From: Caldilineaceae bacterium
GTDB taxonomy: Bacteria > Chloroflexota > Anaerolineae > Caldilineales > Caldilineaceae
Assembly (NCBI GenBank): GCA_022842065.1
Contig: JALHQH010000003.1
Coordinates: forward strand, 270,756-334,755
Direction: 5' to 3'
DNA length: 64,000 nucleotides
The notes below the pieces were generated by a model. It ran no database searches. It saw only the letters and a list, made by a program, of their open reading frames with translations, and had not been told where the DNA came from. The position numbers and the translations under genes were made by a program. This document shows, piece after piece, positions 35,506 through 45,952 of the stretch. Every line of letters starts with the position of its first letter. Within the stretch, counting starts at the first letter, position 1.

Positions 35506-36135
35506 ATGTTACACACTCAGTTGGCCATAGATCCGCTCCAACGCAAAATGTTGTGCCTAAAATCCGCTACACCATCAAACCGCAGCCGGCGTAAAATTGT
35601 TTTCTGGGCACTGCTCACCTGCTTCACGCTGGGTTTTAATCAGCCCATTGCCGCCAATGCCGACAGTTGCGTGGATCTACTTACCGACAGCGGCCTAGAA
35701 GATAGCGCGATTTGGCAGACAAAGAGTAATGACGATTTTTCCCTGTTTAGCTCTTTACTGACCCACACAGGCACCCATGCTGCTTATCTAGCCGGGCGCA
35801 ACGATGCGGTTGATCGACTGGCCACGGAACTTGCCCTGCCCGCGACCAATGTAATTACCCTGAGCTTCTGGTGGCAGCTACAAAGTGAGGAAGAACAGCG
35901 TTTTACCGATAAACTGGCCATCTTAGTGGTCGACAACCACGGCCGCGTCCTGCAACGGCTGGGCGAGTTGAGTGGCCGCGATCACAGTAACCAATGGCAA
36001 CAAGATCAAATCGATCTGAGCGCATGGGCCGGCCAAACGGTTTGGCTTCATTTCCTTGCTCAGAGTAACAGTGAATTGGTGACCGATTTTTTTCTCGATG
36101 ATATCGTGGTGACGGCCTGTCCAGAATCGACCTAA
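35506..36135 (+). CDS. Secreted protein with jelly-roll-like domain
   Basis: 209 residues. ATG 35506 is chosen because GGAGGAGAC sits directly upstream; the frame is open 75 nt further. An N-terminal basic part and a hydrophobic signal (about 30-52, ending in AANADS) are followed by a beta-rich domain: LLTDSGLEDSAIWQ, TGTHAAYLAGR, ITLSFWWQL, WLHFLAQSNSELVTDFFLDDIVV. This pattern resembles carbohydrate-binding or MAM-like jelly rolls found on surface proteins. No catalytic motif. It is monocistronic and ends at a 30-bp hairpin. Confidence 0.7.
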   Translation: MLHTQLAIDPLQRKMLCLKSATPSNRSRRKIVFWALLTCFTLGFNQPIAANADSCVDLLTDSGLEDSAIWQTKSNDDFSLFSSLLTHTGTHAAYLAGRNDAVDRLATELALPATNVITLSFWWQLQSEEEQRFTDKLAILVVDNHGRVLQRLGELSGRDHSNQWQQDQIDLSAWAGQTVWLHFLAQSNSELVTDFFLDDIVVTACPEST

Positions 36136-36149
36136 TTTGTTATAACCAT

Positions 36150-36220
36150 ACGATTTATGCCGAACCCGACGGCTGCGCGCCCGCAGGGCTCGCGCAGCCG
36201 TCGGGTTCGGCATAAATCGT
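36150..36220. terminator. 30-bp perfect hairpin between convergent genes
   Basis: Arms 36150-36179 and 36191-36220 are perfectly complementary; the left begins ACGATTTATGCCGAACCCG. Loop of 11 nt. Placed between the convergent secreted-protein and PBP genes, it is probably a bidirectional terminator-like element. Confidence 0.72.
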
Positions 36221-36250
36221 AAACCATTGTGTGCATCCAAGCTGCCTAGT

Positions 36251-39148
36251 TTAGGGTGTCTCCTCTGTGACTACGCCGGAAATGGTCAAGCCATTGGTGG
36301 CGGTGAGCAGTGCCGTGGATGTAATGCCATCGGTTGCTGGTGGCACAGGTGGCGCTTCCACTGTCCACGTTGGGGTGGGGGCTTCCACCGGCGGGATAGC
36401 GGTCGGGAATGGTGTTTCCGTCGGCACCGGGAGTGCGGTCGGGACTTCTACCACAATCGTCGGCGTCGGGGGTACTTCCACCGGTGGGACGGCCGTTGGC
36501 TCAACCGGTGGCGGTGGTGTATCAGTCGGTGTTGGTAAGGGCACGGGGGTTTCGGCCCCCACTGTCGGTGATGGCGTAACGGTGGCTTCTGACGTCGTCG
36601 CTACCACAAAGACCCGCACCCGCGCCTCGCGGGTGGCCCCGGCCTGATCCCTCACAATCAGTTGCACGGTATGGGGACCTTCACTTAGCCCCGTGGTATC
36701 CCATTGACCCAATACATTGTCGATGACCACATTCCCCACTGGCCCCACAAACGGCGCACTAAAGGCCCCTGGATCATGGCTGATGCCATATTTCAGCTCA
36801 TAGCTGGCAAAGGCCGGCGCATCCGCACTGCCAAGGATGGTAACCACCCCACTGACAATCTCCCCATCCACTGGCTCGCGAATGATCGCCTGTCCTTCAA
36901 AGGTATAGACATCACTGGCATCGGCCGGGGGCTGAGGGATCCCATTTTCCTCCGCCCACTGGCGGTACGGCGCGGGATAGACTTTGAACACCTTCTCCTC
37001 GACCGCATCCGCCGGCGTAAACTCGGTGGCTAACTTGCCGGTCAGCTTTTCAATGCGCACTTTTTGGTAGAGATCCGCAGTGGGCGGTAAGGGCGGGCGA
37101 TCTTCCGCAAACCATTGGCTGCGCCGCTCTGGGCAAACTTCGCTGGGCTGTGTGCCCGTATCCGCACAAACTTCAAACTGGCGCACACCGGGTGGTGGGG
37201 TGAAATCAATTATCGGCTGATCCGCCAACGCCACGCGCATAAATTCATTCCAAATCGGTGCCGCGCCACTAATGCCAGAGATGTTGATCATCTCTGAATT
37301 GTCGCTATTACCAACCCAAACCCCGGTGACCAATTGCGGCGTATAGCCCATCGTCAACACATCGCGGAAGTCATTTGTCGTGCCGGTCTTGGCGGCGGCG
37401 GGACGATCCAGCCGTAGCAAAGAGTTTGGCCCAAAGACCGGGGCGCGGGCATCGTTGTCACTCAGAATACTGGTGATTAAGTAGGCATCAGCCGCCGCGA
37501 TCACCTGTTCGCCCAGCCCATTGACCGGTTGACAAGGATCCGCCGTCCCCATTTCACACTCGGTTCCGCCCCGGCTGTTGACGATTTTCATAATGGTCAC
37601 CGGCGGCATGCGCTTGCCTCCATTGGCCAGTACAGCAAAAGCCCCTGTCATTTCAATCAACGGAATTTCGCCGGCACCCAAGGAAAGACTTAGCCCATAG
37701 TCGGGGCGGTTCAAGGTTGTGATCCCCAAGCGCTGCGCTGTCTCCAGAAAATTGGGAACGCCGATCTGCTGCATGGCACGCACGGCAGGAATGTTGAGGC
37801 TGGTGGCCAACGCGGTACGGACCGTCACCATGCCCCGCTCGCGCCCATCATAGTTGGTGGGCACATAGGGCGGATTCGCGCCGTCCGGAAAATTTTCTTT
37901 AATATCAGCGACCAGGGTGCCGGGCGTCCAGCGCTCGTTGAGGGCTCGATCGGCCTGGTTAAAGGCGGTGAGGTAGACCAATGGTTTGATGGTGCTGCCC
38001 GGTTGGCGTGGGGCCAGGGCCATATTGACCTGGCCGTCGATCTCCACATTGTCAAAGTCTGCACTGCCGACCAGCGCCAGCACTTCACCGGTTTGGGGAT
38101 TCATGGAGACAAGTGCCCCATTGGAGACATTTTGGGCGGCCACCAGCGCAACCTGCTCGCGCACAATCCGCTCTGCGGCTGCCTGCAGGCGGGGATCCAG
38201 GGTGGTGTAGACACTAAGCCCCTGCTCGTATAGCGCGCCACTGCCATAAATGGCCTCTAACTCTTGGCGGACAAAGAACGTGAAGTGTGGGGCCTTGAGG
38301 TCATAGCTCACCGGCGTATAGACCAGTGGCTCCAGCCAGGCGCTGTCCGCTTCTGCTGCCGAGATATAACCATTCTCGACCATCAATGCCAGCACCACCC
38401 CCTGGCGGCCTTTGGCGCGATCAGGATTGAGGTAGGGATCATAATAGGAGGGCGCCTGGGGTAACCCGGCTAGCAACGCGGCTTCGGCTAGGGTCAGTTC
38501 GGAGACCTCTTTGTTGAAGTACGTTTCTGCCGCGGCTGCTGCCCCATAGGCCAAATTGCCATAATTCAGCTCATTGAGATAGATTTCAAGAATGTCGTTT
38601 TTTGGGAACTTACGGCTAATCTCTGACGAAAGCACTGCTTCTTTGACCTTGCGCGTAATCGTTTGCTCGGGCGAGAGCAACAACATTTTGACCAACTGTT
38701 GGGGAATCGTCGATGCGCCAGAGACAATATCCCCTGCTTGGACGGCATAGTAGAGCGCACGCACCAAGGCGACAAAGTCAATGCCGCTATGCTCATAAAA
38801 GTTGGCATCTTCTGTGGAGATAGTGGCGGTGCGCAAGTAGGGAGAAATCTGGTTGAGGTCGACCGAAACACGCTTGCCTTCGTTGGTGTCAAAGGCTTCA
38901 TTAAGCAGGTTGCCCTCCCGGTCATAGATGCGTGTGCTTTGGAAAGTGCTTTGATTTTCGAGTAGATCTTCGGGCCGATTGGGCAGCGCACTGGCAATCA
39001 TGGCATACGCGATCAACATTGCCGCAAAGGTCAGGAGCGCAGCGACCAAAAAAGTCAGCCCGCCAATCGTTGCGCCGCGCTGAAAAAGGGCAAAGCCCGC
39101 TGCTGGGCGTTGCGGTTGCACCGGGCGTGGTGTTTGTAATTCGTACAT
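36251..39148 (-). CDS. Class A penicillin-binding protein (PBP1A-like)
   Basis: 965 residues. One N-terminal membrane helix (about 30-55). GT51 glycosyltransferase with [12 protein letters not shown] and [15 protein letters not shown]. Transpeptidase with catalytic Ser in [13 protein letters not shown] (SxxK), SLN in [12 protein letters not shown] and KTGTTNDF. The C-terminal 230 residues contain a beta domain ([21 protein letters not shown]) and a Pro/Thr/Val-rich tail, longer than in usual PBP1 proteins. It polymerises and cross-links peptidoglycan. It shares the strand with GT-C genes that follow upstream, but a repeat element separates them. Confidence 0.95.
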   Translation of the reverse strand: MYELQTPRPVQPQRPAAGFALFQRGATIGGLTFLVAALLTFAAMLIAYAMIASALPNRPEDLLENQSTFQSTRIYDREGNLLNEAFDTNEGKRVSVDLNQISPYLRTATISTEDANFYEHSGIDFVALVRALYYAVQAGDIVSGASTIPQQLVKMLLLSPEQTITRKVKEAVLSSEISRKFPKNDILEIYLNELNYGNLAYGAAAAAETYFNKEVSELTLAEAALLAGLPQAPSYYDPYLNPDRAKGRQGVVLALMVENGYISAAEADSAWLEPLVYTPVSYDLKAPHFTFFVRQELEAIYGSGALYEQGLSVYTTLDPRLQAAAERIVREQVALVAAQNVSNGALVSMNPQTGEVLALVGSADFDNVEIDGQVNMALAPRQPGSTIKPLVYLTAFNQADRALNERWTPGTLVADIKENFPDGANPPYVPTNYDGRERGMVTVRTALATSLNIPAVRAMQQIGVPNFLETAQRLGITTLNRPDYGLSLSLGAGEIPLIEMTGAFAVLANGGKRMPPVTIMKIVNSRGGTECEMGTADPCQPVNGLGEQVIAAADAYLITSILSDNDARAPVFGPNSLLRLDRPAAAKTGTTNDFRDVLTMGYTPQLVTGVWVGNSDNSEMINISGISGAAPIWNEFMRVALADQPIIDFTPPPGVRQFEVCADTGTQPSEVCPERRSQWFAEDRPPLPPTADLYQKVRIEKLTGKLATEFTPADAVEEKVFKVYPAPYRQWAEENGIPQPPADASDVYTFEGQAIIREPVDGEIVSGVVTILGSADAPAFASYELKYGISHDPGAFSAPFVGPVGNVVIDNVLGQWDTTGLSEGPHTVQLIVRDQAGATREARVRVFVVATTSEATVTPSPTVGAETPVPLPTPTDTPPPPVEPTAVPPVEVPPTPTIVVEVPTALPVPTETPFPTAIPPVEAPTPTWTVEAPPVPPATDGITSTALLTATNGLTISGVVTEETP

Positions 39149-39180
39149 AGAAAGTTACGTTTTATCCTAAAAATTTACGA

Positions 39181-39313
39181 TAACTACTAACCCCACCCCA
39201 GCCCTCCCCTTACCAGGGGAGGGAGTCATTGGTTGGACAGAAGAGGATTCGTCTTCTGTCCTTGCACGGTTCCTCCCCTTACCAGGGGGAGGTTAGGTGG
39301 GGGTTGGTAGTTA
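39181..39313. repeat. Imperfect inverted-repeat element, family 1 copy
   Basis: Left 39181-39210 (TAACTACTAACCCCACCCCA) mirrors right 39284-39313 (ending GGGGGTTGGTAGTTA). Two internal TTACCAGGGG(A/G)GG motifs flank a small inner hairpin (GACAGAAGA/TCTTCTGTC). Related elements lie at 45590 and 61034. Confidence 0.7.
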
Positions 39314-39383
39314 CAAATTCACGATAACAAAAGGACTGACGACTGATTACTGCTGACTGACAACCGTCCGTCACTCGTCCACC

Positions 39384-40910
39384 CTACGGCCAGTCCCAAG
39401 GCAGGGTATTTTGGTAGATCCAGGCTACCGTCTGCAAGCATTGTAGCATAAGCAAGCCAATCGCCCCCCCTTGTAAATAACGCGGTTGTGACAATCGCCG
39501 TGGTAAGGCTACGGCCAACAGCAGTGCCGCCGGGATGGCTGCTAGACTAAAAAGGTCCCAATCGCGTTGCCCACCATAGTCGGGATTCCACGTCCAAATG
39601 AGCAGCCAGTGGCCAAGCGTTGCGCTGGCCAGAAAGAACAGCGTTGCATCGACTTTGCGGGGGGGGGCTACCTGGCTATGGTGGGGGGAAAAAAGCCAAG
39701 GCCCGATGATCAACAGCGCTGGCAACACCACGGGTGCCACCAGTAACTGCTGGTTGAGCAGATCGCGCAGATGCAGCCAACTGAACATGGTGTACTGCTC
39801 CCAGCGGGTCGTCGTTGTCCACAGGGGCACAAAAAAGCGGGCGTCACCCCCGCCGGGCCGATCTGTGCTCAACAGCGCGGCAATCCCGTGGTCACCAGCT
39901 TCCATCAGGCCGATCGTCGCCAAGCCCACAAGGGTCAGTGGCAGGCCTATAGAAAGAACGACAAAACGGGGGGATTTGTTGCGCTGTTGGACGATCCAAC
40001 CAATATAAAGCAGTGATGGCAATAGGATGACAGTGCTGGGGTGGAGTGCGTTGGTAACGGCCAGGGCAGTGGCGGCCAACCACAGTGGTTGCTCGTCTTG
40101 CAGGGCCGCAAGCCCCCACCCCAAATAGAGCAGGATGCCCGCCGCGGCAAAGCTGTAATTTTCAATATAGCCAAAAAAGAGCTGCATCACCCCCAACGAA
40201 GTCAACAGCCCAAAGGTAAGCCAACGGGGGGTTGGGTGTAACCGCCGCGCCACGCTCACCGCCGCGCCTAGATAGAGCATACCGGCCACTGGACTGAGCA
40301 GCCGATAGGCCTCGGTCGCATCGGCCCAGCCCAGTGGCGCGTGTAACCACTGCCAGAACTGGCTATGGAGAAATAGATCAAGTGGGGCCTGCCAGGAATG
40401 GGTCAGCCGTAGCGCGGGATCATCAAGCGCTACGGCTTTCGAGAGAATATAGGCATCCCCCCAGCGGGTATGTTGGATCGGGAAAAGATAAAAGGCGATG
40501 ACCAGGAGGACGGCGATCAGGTATAACCAGGGCAACTTGGGTAGCTGTAGCCGTTGCAGGGGTTGGACCCAACCAAACTCAGTCAACCACCAAACGATCA
40601 GGTAGAGGAGCAGTGTGGCCAACGCGATCACGATCACCCATTGGGGCAAATAAGTCACTGGCCAGAGTCCCCACCAGGCGGCTTCGGCATCTTGCGGTGT
40701 GGGAATAGGGGTTGCCGTAGCCGGCAGCGTGCGGACGTAGAGTTGTAGACCAGCCAGGCCAAAGGTGATGAGGTGAAGGAGTGCCACCACACGCAGCTGA
40801 CTGCGCACTGCTGCGACTGGGGCTTGTGTGACTGGGGCTTGTGTGACCGGGGCTTGTGTGACCGGGGCTTGTGTGACCGGGGCTTGTGTGACCGGGGCTT
40901 GATTGCGCAA
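39384..40910 (-). CDS. Polytopic membrane protein, probable GT-C glycosyltransferase
   Basis: 508 residues, about 10-11 membrane segments. [21 protein letters not shown] resembles the first-loop acidic motif of GT-C enzymes, which use lipid-linked sugars. The protein begins with six tandem APVTQ-like pentapeptides (TTG start, AGGAAG 8 bp upstream), encoded by a 15-bp repeat; these precede the first hydrophobic helix. It lies with an SH3 lipoprotein and a DUF2723 protein, suggesting surface glycosylation. The substrate is unknown. Confidence 0.7.
   Translation of the reverse strand: MRNQAPVTQAPVTQAPVTQAPVTQAPVTQAPVAAVRSQLRVVALLHLITFGLAGLQLYVRTLPATATPIPTPQDAEAAWWGLWPVTYLPQWVIVIALATLLLYLIVWWLTEFGWVQPLQRLQLPKLPWLYLIAVLLVIAFYLFPIQHTRWGDAYILSKAVALDDPALRLTHSWQAPLDLFLHSQFWQWLHAPLGWADATEAYRLLSPVAGMLYLGAAVSVARRLHPTPRWLTFGLLTSLGVMQLFFGYIENYSFAAAGILLYLGWGLAALQDEQPLWLAATALAVTNALHPSTVILLPSLLYIGWIVQQRNKSPRFVVLSIGLPLTLVGLATIGLMEAGDHGIAALLSTDRPGGGDARFFVPLWTTTTRWEQYTMFSWLHLRDLLNQQLLVAPVVLPALLIIGPWLFSPHHSQVAPPRKVDATLFFLASATLGHWLLIWTWNPDYGGQRDWDLFSLAAIPAALLLAVALPRRLSQPRYLQGGAIGLLMLQCLQTVAWIYQNTLPWDWP
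40816..40902. repeat. 15-bp tandem repeat inside the GT-C gene
   Basis: Five full units and one partial of AC(T/C)GGGGCTTGTGTG, in frame, encoding the APVTQ repeats at the N-terminus. The first two units carry T and the later ones C at position 3, so units near the start codon are the most homogeneous. Copy number could vary by slippage without a frameshift. Confidence 0.9.
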
Positions 40911-40970
40911 AAGGCAAGCTTCCTAGCGTATAAACCGTTCGGGTACGGGAAAAGTTCTTAGAAAATATTT

Positions 40971-41010
40971 AAATCAATAAAAAGGCTGACCACCGCACGG
41001 CAGTCAGCCT
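40971..41010 (-). terminator. Terminator downstream of the SH3 lipoprotein gene
   Basis: AGGCTGAC (40983-40990) pairs with GTCAGCCT (41003-41010). On the minus strand the stem is followed by TTTTTATTGATTT, an intrinsic terminator. It isolates the SH3 gene from the GT-C gene downstream. Confidence 0.75.
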
Positions 41011-41034
41011 CGTTCGTGCATACGTACAACGGTG

Positions 41035-41715
41035 TTACGGGTTGATCAGCAAGAACTCAGCGGCGACCCAGCCCCCTTGAGCATTATCGGTATTGCTGCC
41101 GGTCGCGGCGGGAATGCGCACCCAGGTGCCATCTTCGCTGGTTTCCAACACTGCGTAGGTCTCACCATTATAGGCGTAACCGACAATCGGATCATTGGTG
41201 CTAGGGCCACCGCGCACACGCAGGCGCGTATCGCCCGTGTTGACCAGGGCAAAACCAGGCTGTGGCGTGGCGACGAGGGTTACGCCATCGGTACCGGTCA
41301 CTGGTTGGCTCACGGCCGGGGCGGCTGCTTCGGGTGCCAAACCGGTAACATCACCTTCGACGGTGACAAAGCTGGTTGAGACCCACCCGCTGCCATCCAC
41401 GGCGCTATCAATGGCCAACTCGACCCATAGCCCATCTTCGCTGAGCGAGAGCACACGGTAGCTCTCCCCTGCGGCAATGCCCGCCACGACTTCGCTGGTC
41501 TCATCTGGTGACTGGCGCACACGCAGGGAGCGGGTATTGACGGTGGCCATTGCCCCGTCGGCAATGGCTGCGGGGCTATCGGTCGCCGCTTCCACCGGGG
41601 CGTCGGTGCTTGCCGAAGGGACCGTGCCATTCGGCAAGGGAATTGTACACCCACTAATCAGCAAGGCAGCCCCAATGGCGAGAAAACGGGCCGAAACAAA
41701 AGCATTCAATTTCAT
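41035..41715 (-). CDS. Lipoprotein with two SH3b domains
   Basis: 226 residues. ATG 41715 follows TGGAGGAAGAAG; the longer frame is not needed. Signal peptide with lipobox LISGC. After a short Ala/Ser/Thr linker come two bacterial SH3 domains, each with the pattern LRVRQSPDETSEVVAGIAAGESYRVLS and LRVRGGPSTNDPIVGYAYNGETYAVLE, ending in WVS/WVAAEF. SH3b domains commonly bind cell-wall peptides. No catalytic domain is present, so it is likely an anchoring or sensing protein of the envelope. Confidence 0.85.
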   Translation of the reverse strand: MKLNAFVSARFLAIGAALLISGCTIPLPNGTVPSASTDAPVEAATDSPAAIADGAMATVNTRSLRVRQSPDETSEVVAGIAAGESYRVLSLSEDGLWVELAIDSAVDGSGWVSTSFVTVEGDVTGLAPEAAAPAVSQPVTGTDGVTLVATPQPGFALVNTGDTRLRVRGGPSTNDPIVGYAYNGETYAVLETSEDGTWVRIPAATGSNTDNAQGGWVAAEFLLINP

Positions 41716-41952
41716 CTTCTTCCTCCAAAGCTCAATGGCATTAAGTATAACCGTAGAATCAACTGCAAAAGTAGTCGCGCTAGACTTGACCACTGAGCAA
41801 CTGTCAAATTTAGTGAATTTTGTGAATTATGGCACGAGTTGCCCGTTATGCCAAAATCATTCTGTGGAAAGCAAATTGTAATTACTGGCTGTCCACGCCG
41901 CGTGGCAACTGCCGTTGTGCAGTCGTCGTCAAGCTGTAGGGTGGCTGGGAGA

Positions 41953-43836
41953 TTAATAAGTGGCTGGCAGCCCAATCGTCAAGGTGCCGGCCTCCACCAC
42001 GGTCGCCGCATCATAGAGGACGACATAAAGCTGTTTTGGGGTAGCCGTGGCTGGTAAAGGCAAGTAGTGTACATCGGTTACTACTTCGCCGGGGAGCCAG
42101 GTTGTGGTTGGTGCCACCCCGCGCAGGGGAAAGTGATCAGCCACTGCGGTGCTGCCATCGGGCCAGGTCAGCGGCAACCCTGTGGTACTTTGGAGCCGTA
42201 ATGATAGCTTATAATTCTGCGCCAAGGCGACCTGTGGTTGCCAGTAGAAGGTGATGCGCAACGTCGGCCCCCCAGCCGCGGCCAAACGTTCAACTGCGTA
42301 GCCGGTCAACAGCAGGGTGCCGTTCGCCAACATCATGTTCAACGGCTGCGGGGGCGCGTCCACCTGGGCCTGACCGCGTGGCCAAACGCGTACCAATGGT
42401 CCTGTGCCACTAAAGCTATATTGGTCAGCGATTCCCTCCACTTCCTGGGTAATAAAGGTTGGCACACCGGCCTGCAAGGCGGCGGCCATTGCGGCGCGTC
42501 GTTTTGCCGGATCATTAGCGACAAGCCCCTGCGCGTTTTGGCCCAAGCCTTCCGCCTGTTGCATGTAGTGCAGCGCGGTGATCTGTCCCTCCAGTCCAAT
42601 CACTTGGCTCTGTGGGGGGAATTCGACCTTGGCCAGTGCGACCGCATAGTCGTGAATGGCCCAGTCGGTGCGCCGATTGATAGGGAGTTCTCTGCCTCCC
42701 ATGCCGCTTAGTAATCCCACCAGCAGCGCGATTTGCCCGACCTGTGCCAGTCGCGCCCGACTAACCTGCGCCAGCGCAGCAATACTAAGACCGATCAAGG
42801 GCGCAAAGGCCAGCCAGGCCGGTAGTAAGAAGAGCTCCGGATCGCCAACGCGATAAGCAACGGCAAAGGCTAGATTGACCAGCACCACCAGCACCAACCC
42901 CAATCCGACCTGCCGATTGCGTCCCCGCCAAAACAGCCACCCGAGACCAAGCAGCCCCAAGGCTAGAGCGCCGATGCCATACTGTGCCAACCACAACTGT
43001 GCCCATTCGCTAGCAGTCAGTGAACGGGTCAGCGCGTTTTCGGTGAAAAAGCTGGTATAACCACGCGCCAGGACATGGTGCCAGAAACCGCCCCACGTAT
43101 TGGCGTAGCTGCCGTTAAGATCCATAACGCCCATGCTGGCCCGCAAGGGCAGATAGAGATAGAGCAACAACGGCGCGAGCAGCCAAAGGCTCCACCGTAG
43201 CCAGTCGCGACTGGGGTGCCAGAGCCACCGCTGGCCCCAAAGCATGAGCAACAAGCCTGGCCCCAGTAGGACAATTGTGCGATGATGGGTCAGGCCCAGG
43301 CCAATAGTGAGGGCTAACAAACTTGCCCGCCGGCGCGTCGTTTGTACAGCCGGTTCCGTGGTGAGTAAGAGCGTTAAAAGCAGGGCACTGATGGCCAACA
43401 GATTGTGTAGTGCGTAAACCTCGGCAATGGTCGCCTGGCTCCACCAAAGTGGACTGAGACCAAAAGCCAGCGCCGCACCGAGCCCCGGCCAAAAGCGCGG
43501 TGGTGCTTCAGCCGGCGCGCTCTGTTTAACAAATGCTTGTGTAAATACAAAGAGCAGCGCCACTGTCAGTGCCGCGGCCAGGGCACTAAAGAGATTCATG
43601 CGCCAGGCCCAGTTGCCCACCGGTAAAAGCACGCGACTCCACAACCCGCCCAGCAGCGTGTAGAGCGGATAGCCGGTGGGGTGAGCAATCCCAAAAGTTG
43701 GCCCCACCAGTTGAAATTCCAGGCTATCATCATAGAGCTCGACGATGCTTGGCGCGGCCGTTAACGCATAGAGCAGAAAAAAGAGGACCCCTACCGCTGT
43801 GGCCAGCCAGCCCTGCGCTTTATCACAAATCCTCAT
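41953..43836 (-). CDS. DUF2723-family GT-C membrane protein
   Basis: 627 residues, about ten membrane segments in the first 420 residues. DUF2723 hallmark near residue 36: DDSLEFQLVGPTFGIAHPTG followed by YPLYTLLG. These proteins are related to protein O-mannosyltransferases. The last 190 residues are soluble and beta-rich (LLLTGYAVERLAAAGGPTLRI) and probably extracellular. Together with the Thr/Pro-rich surface proteins in this window it suggests O-glycosylation of the envelope, which is inferred only. The next gene upstream (43876-44703) ends 39 bp before the start. Confidence 0.82.
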   Translation of the reverse strand: MRICDKAQGWLATAVGVLFFLLYALTAAPSIVELYDDSLEFQLVGPTFGIAHPTGYPLYTLLGGLWSRVLLPVGNWAWRMNLFSALAAALTVALLFVFTQAFVKQSAPAEAPPRFWPGLGAALAFGLSPLWWSQATIAEVYALHNLLAISALLLTLLLTTEPAVQTTRRRASLLALTIGLGLTHHRTIVLLGPGLLLMLWGQRWLWHPSRDWLRWSLWLLAPLLLYLYLPLRASMGVMDLNGSYANTWGGFWHHVLARGYTSFFTENALTRSLTASEWAQLWLAQYGIGALALGLLGLGWLFWRGRNRQVGLGLVLVVLVNLAFAVAYRVGDPELFLLPAWLAFAPLIGLSIAALAQVSRARLAQVGQIALLVGLLSGMGGRELPINRRTDWAIHDYAVALAKVEFPPQSQVIGLEGQITALHYMQQAEGLGQNAQGLVANDPAKRRAAMAAALQAGVPTFITQEVEGIADQYSFSGTGPLVRVWPRGQAQVDAPPQPLNMMLANGTLLLTGYAVERLAAAGGPTLRITFYWQPQVALAQNYKLSLRLQSTTGLPLTWPDGSTAVADHFPLRGVAPTTTWLPGEVVTDVHYLPLPATATPKQLYVVLYDAATVVEAGTLTIGLPATY

Positions 43837-43875
43837 CCAAGTGCTGCCATTGTTTCGGGTAATCGATTGAATTCA

Positions 43876-44703
43876 TCAGGCAATAATTGATACCGCTTCC
43901 AGTACCTGCAACCCTAGCAGATGGTCCCCTTGGATTACAACCGCAGGAACTGCCGCGCTTGGAGTGAGGCCACGCGTAAAAAGTCGCCAGAGTGTTTCTT
44001 GATCTATCGTAACCTTGGCGCGTGGCGCTTGGTCAACGCTCCGATAAAGTTGCCACTGCGCTCCATAATGGAGAAACCAGTGCCCACCTGCCGCACCAGT
44101 TACCGCGACTTCGATCACGGTGCCGGTTGCAGCGTCAACCGCACGGAAGGTGTAGGGCAGGGCGTGCATAAAGGTGTCGATCACCGGCGCAAAGTAGTGC
44201 GGGTCTTTCAACCCTGGTTTATCCACTGCGTCACGGATATGTTGCTGATGGTGCCACCGCTCGGTATATTCACGCGCCAGATCAAGCCATACCGGTGCCG
44301 CTGCCGGCCCAGCCCAGCTAACCGGTACCCCCAACGCCTGTGGATCCAGCGTCGCAAAATAAGTACAGACTTCCTGCCCGGTCATCGCCAACATGTCACA
44401 GAGCAGTTGCGGACTCATGCGGCGCGTGGCACGCACCCAGATCGCGTTATTTTCGTTGATCACCGCGACCAACTCTGCCCAACTGTTGGTTTCTTTCCAG
44501 GCCCCACGATGGCGATCGCGTCCGCCAGATAGCTTACCTACCTCATCACCCAGCAGATGTTGGGCGACATCCTTCACCGACCACCCGACACAGGCGGTCG
44601 GCTTGGCCCATTCTTCGGGGGTCAAGCTTTGCAACAGCGCCAGCAATTCAGCCAAGAGTTCGGGAAAAAGGTGAACAGTCAAAATCGGTGCCAGTGGTTG
44701 CAT
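43876..44703 (-). CDS. DinB/MDMPI-like metal-binding protein
   Basis: 275 residues. Four-helix DinB-type domain like mycothiol-dependent maleylpyruvate isomerase: CVGWSVKDVAQHLLGDE with one His ligand, and YTERWHHQQHIRDAVD with further His ligands. The C-terminal part (about 160-275) resembles the MDMPI C-domain. Such proteins use thiol cofactors for isomerisation or transfer; the substrate here is unknown. ATG 44703 is chosen because the upstream extension would overlap the preceding gene; it starts 4 bp after that gene's stop codon, indicating an operon. Confidence 0.75.
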   Translation of the reverse strand: MQPLAPILTVHLFPELLAELLALLQSLTPEEWAKPTACVGWSVKDVAQHLLGDEVGKLSGGRDRHRGAWKETNSWAELVAVINENNAIWVRATRRMSPQLLCDMLAMTGQEVCTYFATLDPQALGVPVSWAGPAAAPVWLDLAREYTERWHHQQHIRDAVDKPGLKDPHYFAPVIDTFMHALPYTFRAVDAATGTVIEVAVTGAAGGHWFLHYGAQWQLYRSVDQAPRAKVTIDQETLWRLFTRGLTPSAAVPAVVIQGDHLLGLQVLEAVSIIA

Positions 44704-44707
44704 CGGG

Positions 44708-45562
44708 TTAAAACTCGTAACTGATCCGCCACGCCGCCATCTCGCCTTGGGCCAACTTCGCATCGAAATAGGGCTCGAAGGAGAAGGTATTGGCATTGCT
44801 CCAGACTGGCAAAAAGTCGGGTGTAAAGTCCGTCGTGGTGATCACCTGATCGACGCCGGGATGTTTCTGGATCACCGTGATGCCGCCGCCGGGTTTGTGA
44901 TAGTCGAGCGCCTGGTAGAAACCGTGGTGCCAGTCAAACTCTGGTTTTTGGCAGATGTAGCCATGTTTGTTGATAAAATAGCCGGCATTCTCGGGCATGG
45001 AAACTGGCATCGAAAAGTGACAATAGACGCGATCCTCTGTCAATGGGAAAAAGGGATGGGCAAACCAGCGAATCGGCAACACACTTTCGCCGGTGCTTTC
45101 AATTTCAGTATAAGAATGGATGGTGTGACCATCGAGCGTCACCCGCCGCGTCAGGCGGTAGCCCCAATTGCGAAAACGCTGCTGCGTTTTCATGGTGATG
45201 CTGCTTTTGCTTGCCTCGACTTGCCAGGTCAAAAATTCGATCACTTCCGGATTGTGACGCACATAAAAGGGCTCAATCGGGCTGCTACGTCGCACACGGC
45301 CCACGCCAATGATCCCGACCTCACCGCCGACCGGTGCATCCTCGGCACCGAGGGGTGTATAAAACATATCCGGCGCGCCTTGGCCGTCAAAGACATCCGG
45401 GTAGGGATCGGGATACTGGGGGCCGGTCAACAACTCCCCTACATCGCTGTCCGTTACCTGATAGATATAACCGCCCACGCAATAGCGCGAGCCACAGCGA
45501 TCTAGATCAGTCGCCGGATCGAGGATCGAGACAGATAAGCCGACACTTTCCAATGTATACAC
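44708..45562 (-). CDS. Aldose 1-epimerase-like (galactose mutarotase fold) protein
   Basis: 284 residues. SRYCVGGYIYQVTDSDVGELLTG and IRWFAHPFFPLTEDRVYCHFSMP fit the galactose mutarotase-like superfamily; His residues in FAHPFF and HHGFYQ are candidate active-site residues. It would act on a sugar anomer or a sugar-phosphate-like ligand. Co-transcribed with the DinB-like gene (5-bp gap). ATG 45562 preceded by AAAAAAGGAGCTT. The substrate cannot be assigned. Confidence 0.72.
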   Translation of the reverse strand: MYTLESVGLSVSILDPATDLDRCGSRYCVGGYIYQVTDSDVGELLTGPQYPDPYPDVFDGQGAPDMFYTPLGAEDAPVGGEVGIIGVGRVRRSSPIEPFYVRHNPEVIEFLTWQVEASKSSITMKTQQRFRNWGYRLTRRVTLDGHTIHSYTEIESTGESVLPIRWFAHPFFPLTEDRVYCHFSMPVSMPENAGYFINKHGYICQKPEFDWHHGFYQALDYHKPGGGITVIQKHPGVDQVITTTDFTPDFLPVWSNANTFSFEPYFDAKLAQGEMAAWRISYEF

Positions 45563-45589
45563 GGTCTAAGCTCCTTTTTTCGTAACTAA

Positions 45590-45674
45590 CTCCTCCCTAA
45601 CCCTCCCCTGCTAAGGGGGAATCTGGCCGAGAGACCCTAGTTCCCTCCTCTAGCAGGGGAGGGTTAGGGAGGAG
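45590..45674. repeat. Inverted-repeat element, family 1 copy
   Basis: CTCCTCCCTAACCCTCCCCT (45590-45609) and its continuation to 45613 pair perfectly with 45651-45674, 24-bp arms, around 37 nt. It is related in sequence to the elements at 39181 and 61034 (CCTAACC next to CTCCCC/GGGGAG). Confidence 0.75.
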
Positions 45675-45785
45675 TGGCTTGGTTGTTACCTTTTTTCTTT
45701 GTTACCCTGCAAATCGCTTCTATGCTATCATAAACTATAATCGATGCCCGTCCACTTTCCCAAACGATTTGAAACAACGGTTATA
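45675..45785. other. Remainder of the 390-bp gap before the RraA-like gene
   Basis: The gap 45563-45952 is filled by the family-1 repeat (45590-45674), this 110-bp unremarkable stretch and the octamer array (45786-45910). No gene or clear promoter was recognised in this part. Confidence 0.35.
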
Positions 45786-45910
45786 GGTAAATCGGTAGAT
45801 AAGTAGACAGGTAAACCGGTAGGCAGGGTATTCTGGCCTGTCTACCGATTTACCGATTTACCGATTTACCGATTTACCGATTTACCGATTTACCGATTTA
45901 CCGATTTACC
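45786..45910. repeat. Octamer hairpin array A
   Basis: The right half has eight perfect contiguous copies of CCGATTTA (45845-45908). The left half has five degenerate copies of the complement (TAAATCGG, TAGATAAG, TAGACAGG, TAAACCGG, TAGGCAGG), so the array can fold into a long hairpin. It ends about 45 bp before the RraA-like start codon. Three other arrays of the same unit occur at 52.2, 56.4 and 63.0 kb. Confidence 0.9.
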
Positions 45911-45952
45911 TAAACTGCAACCGACTCTCAAAACCATTCACAAGGAGCACTT

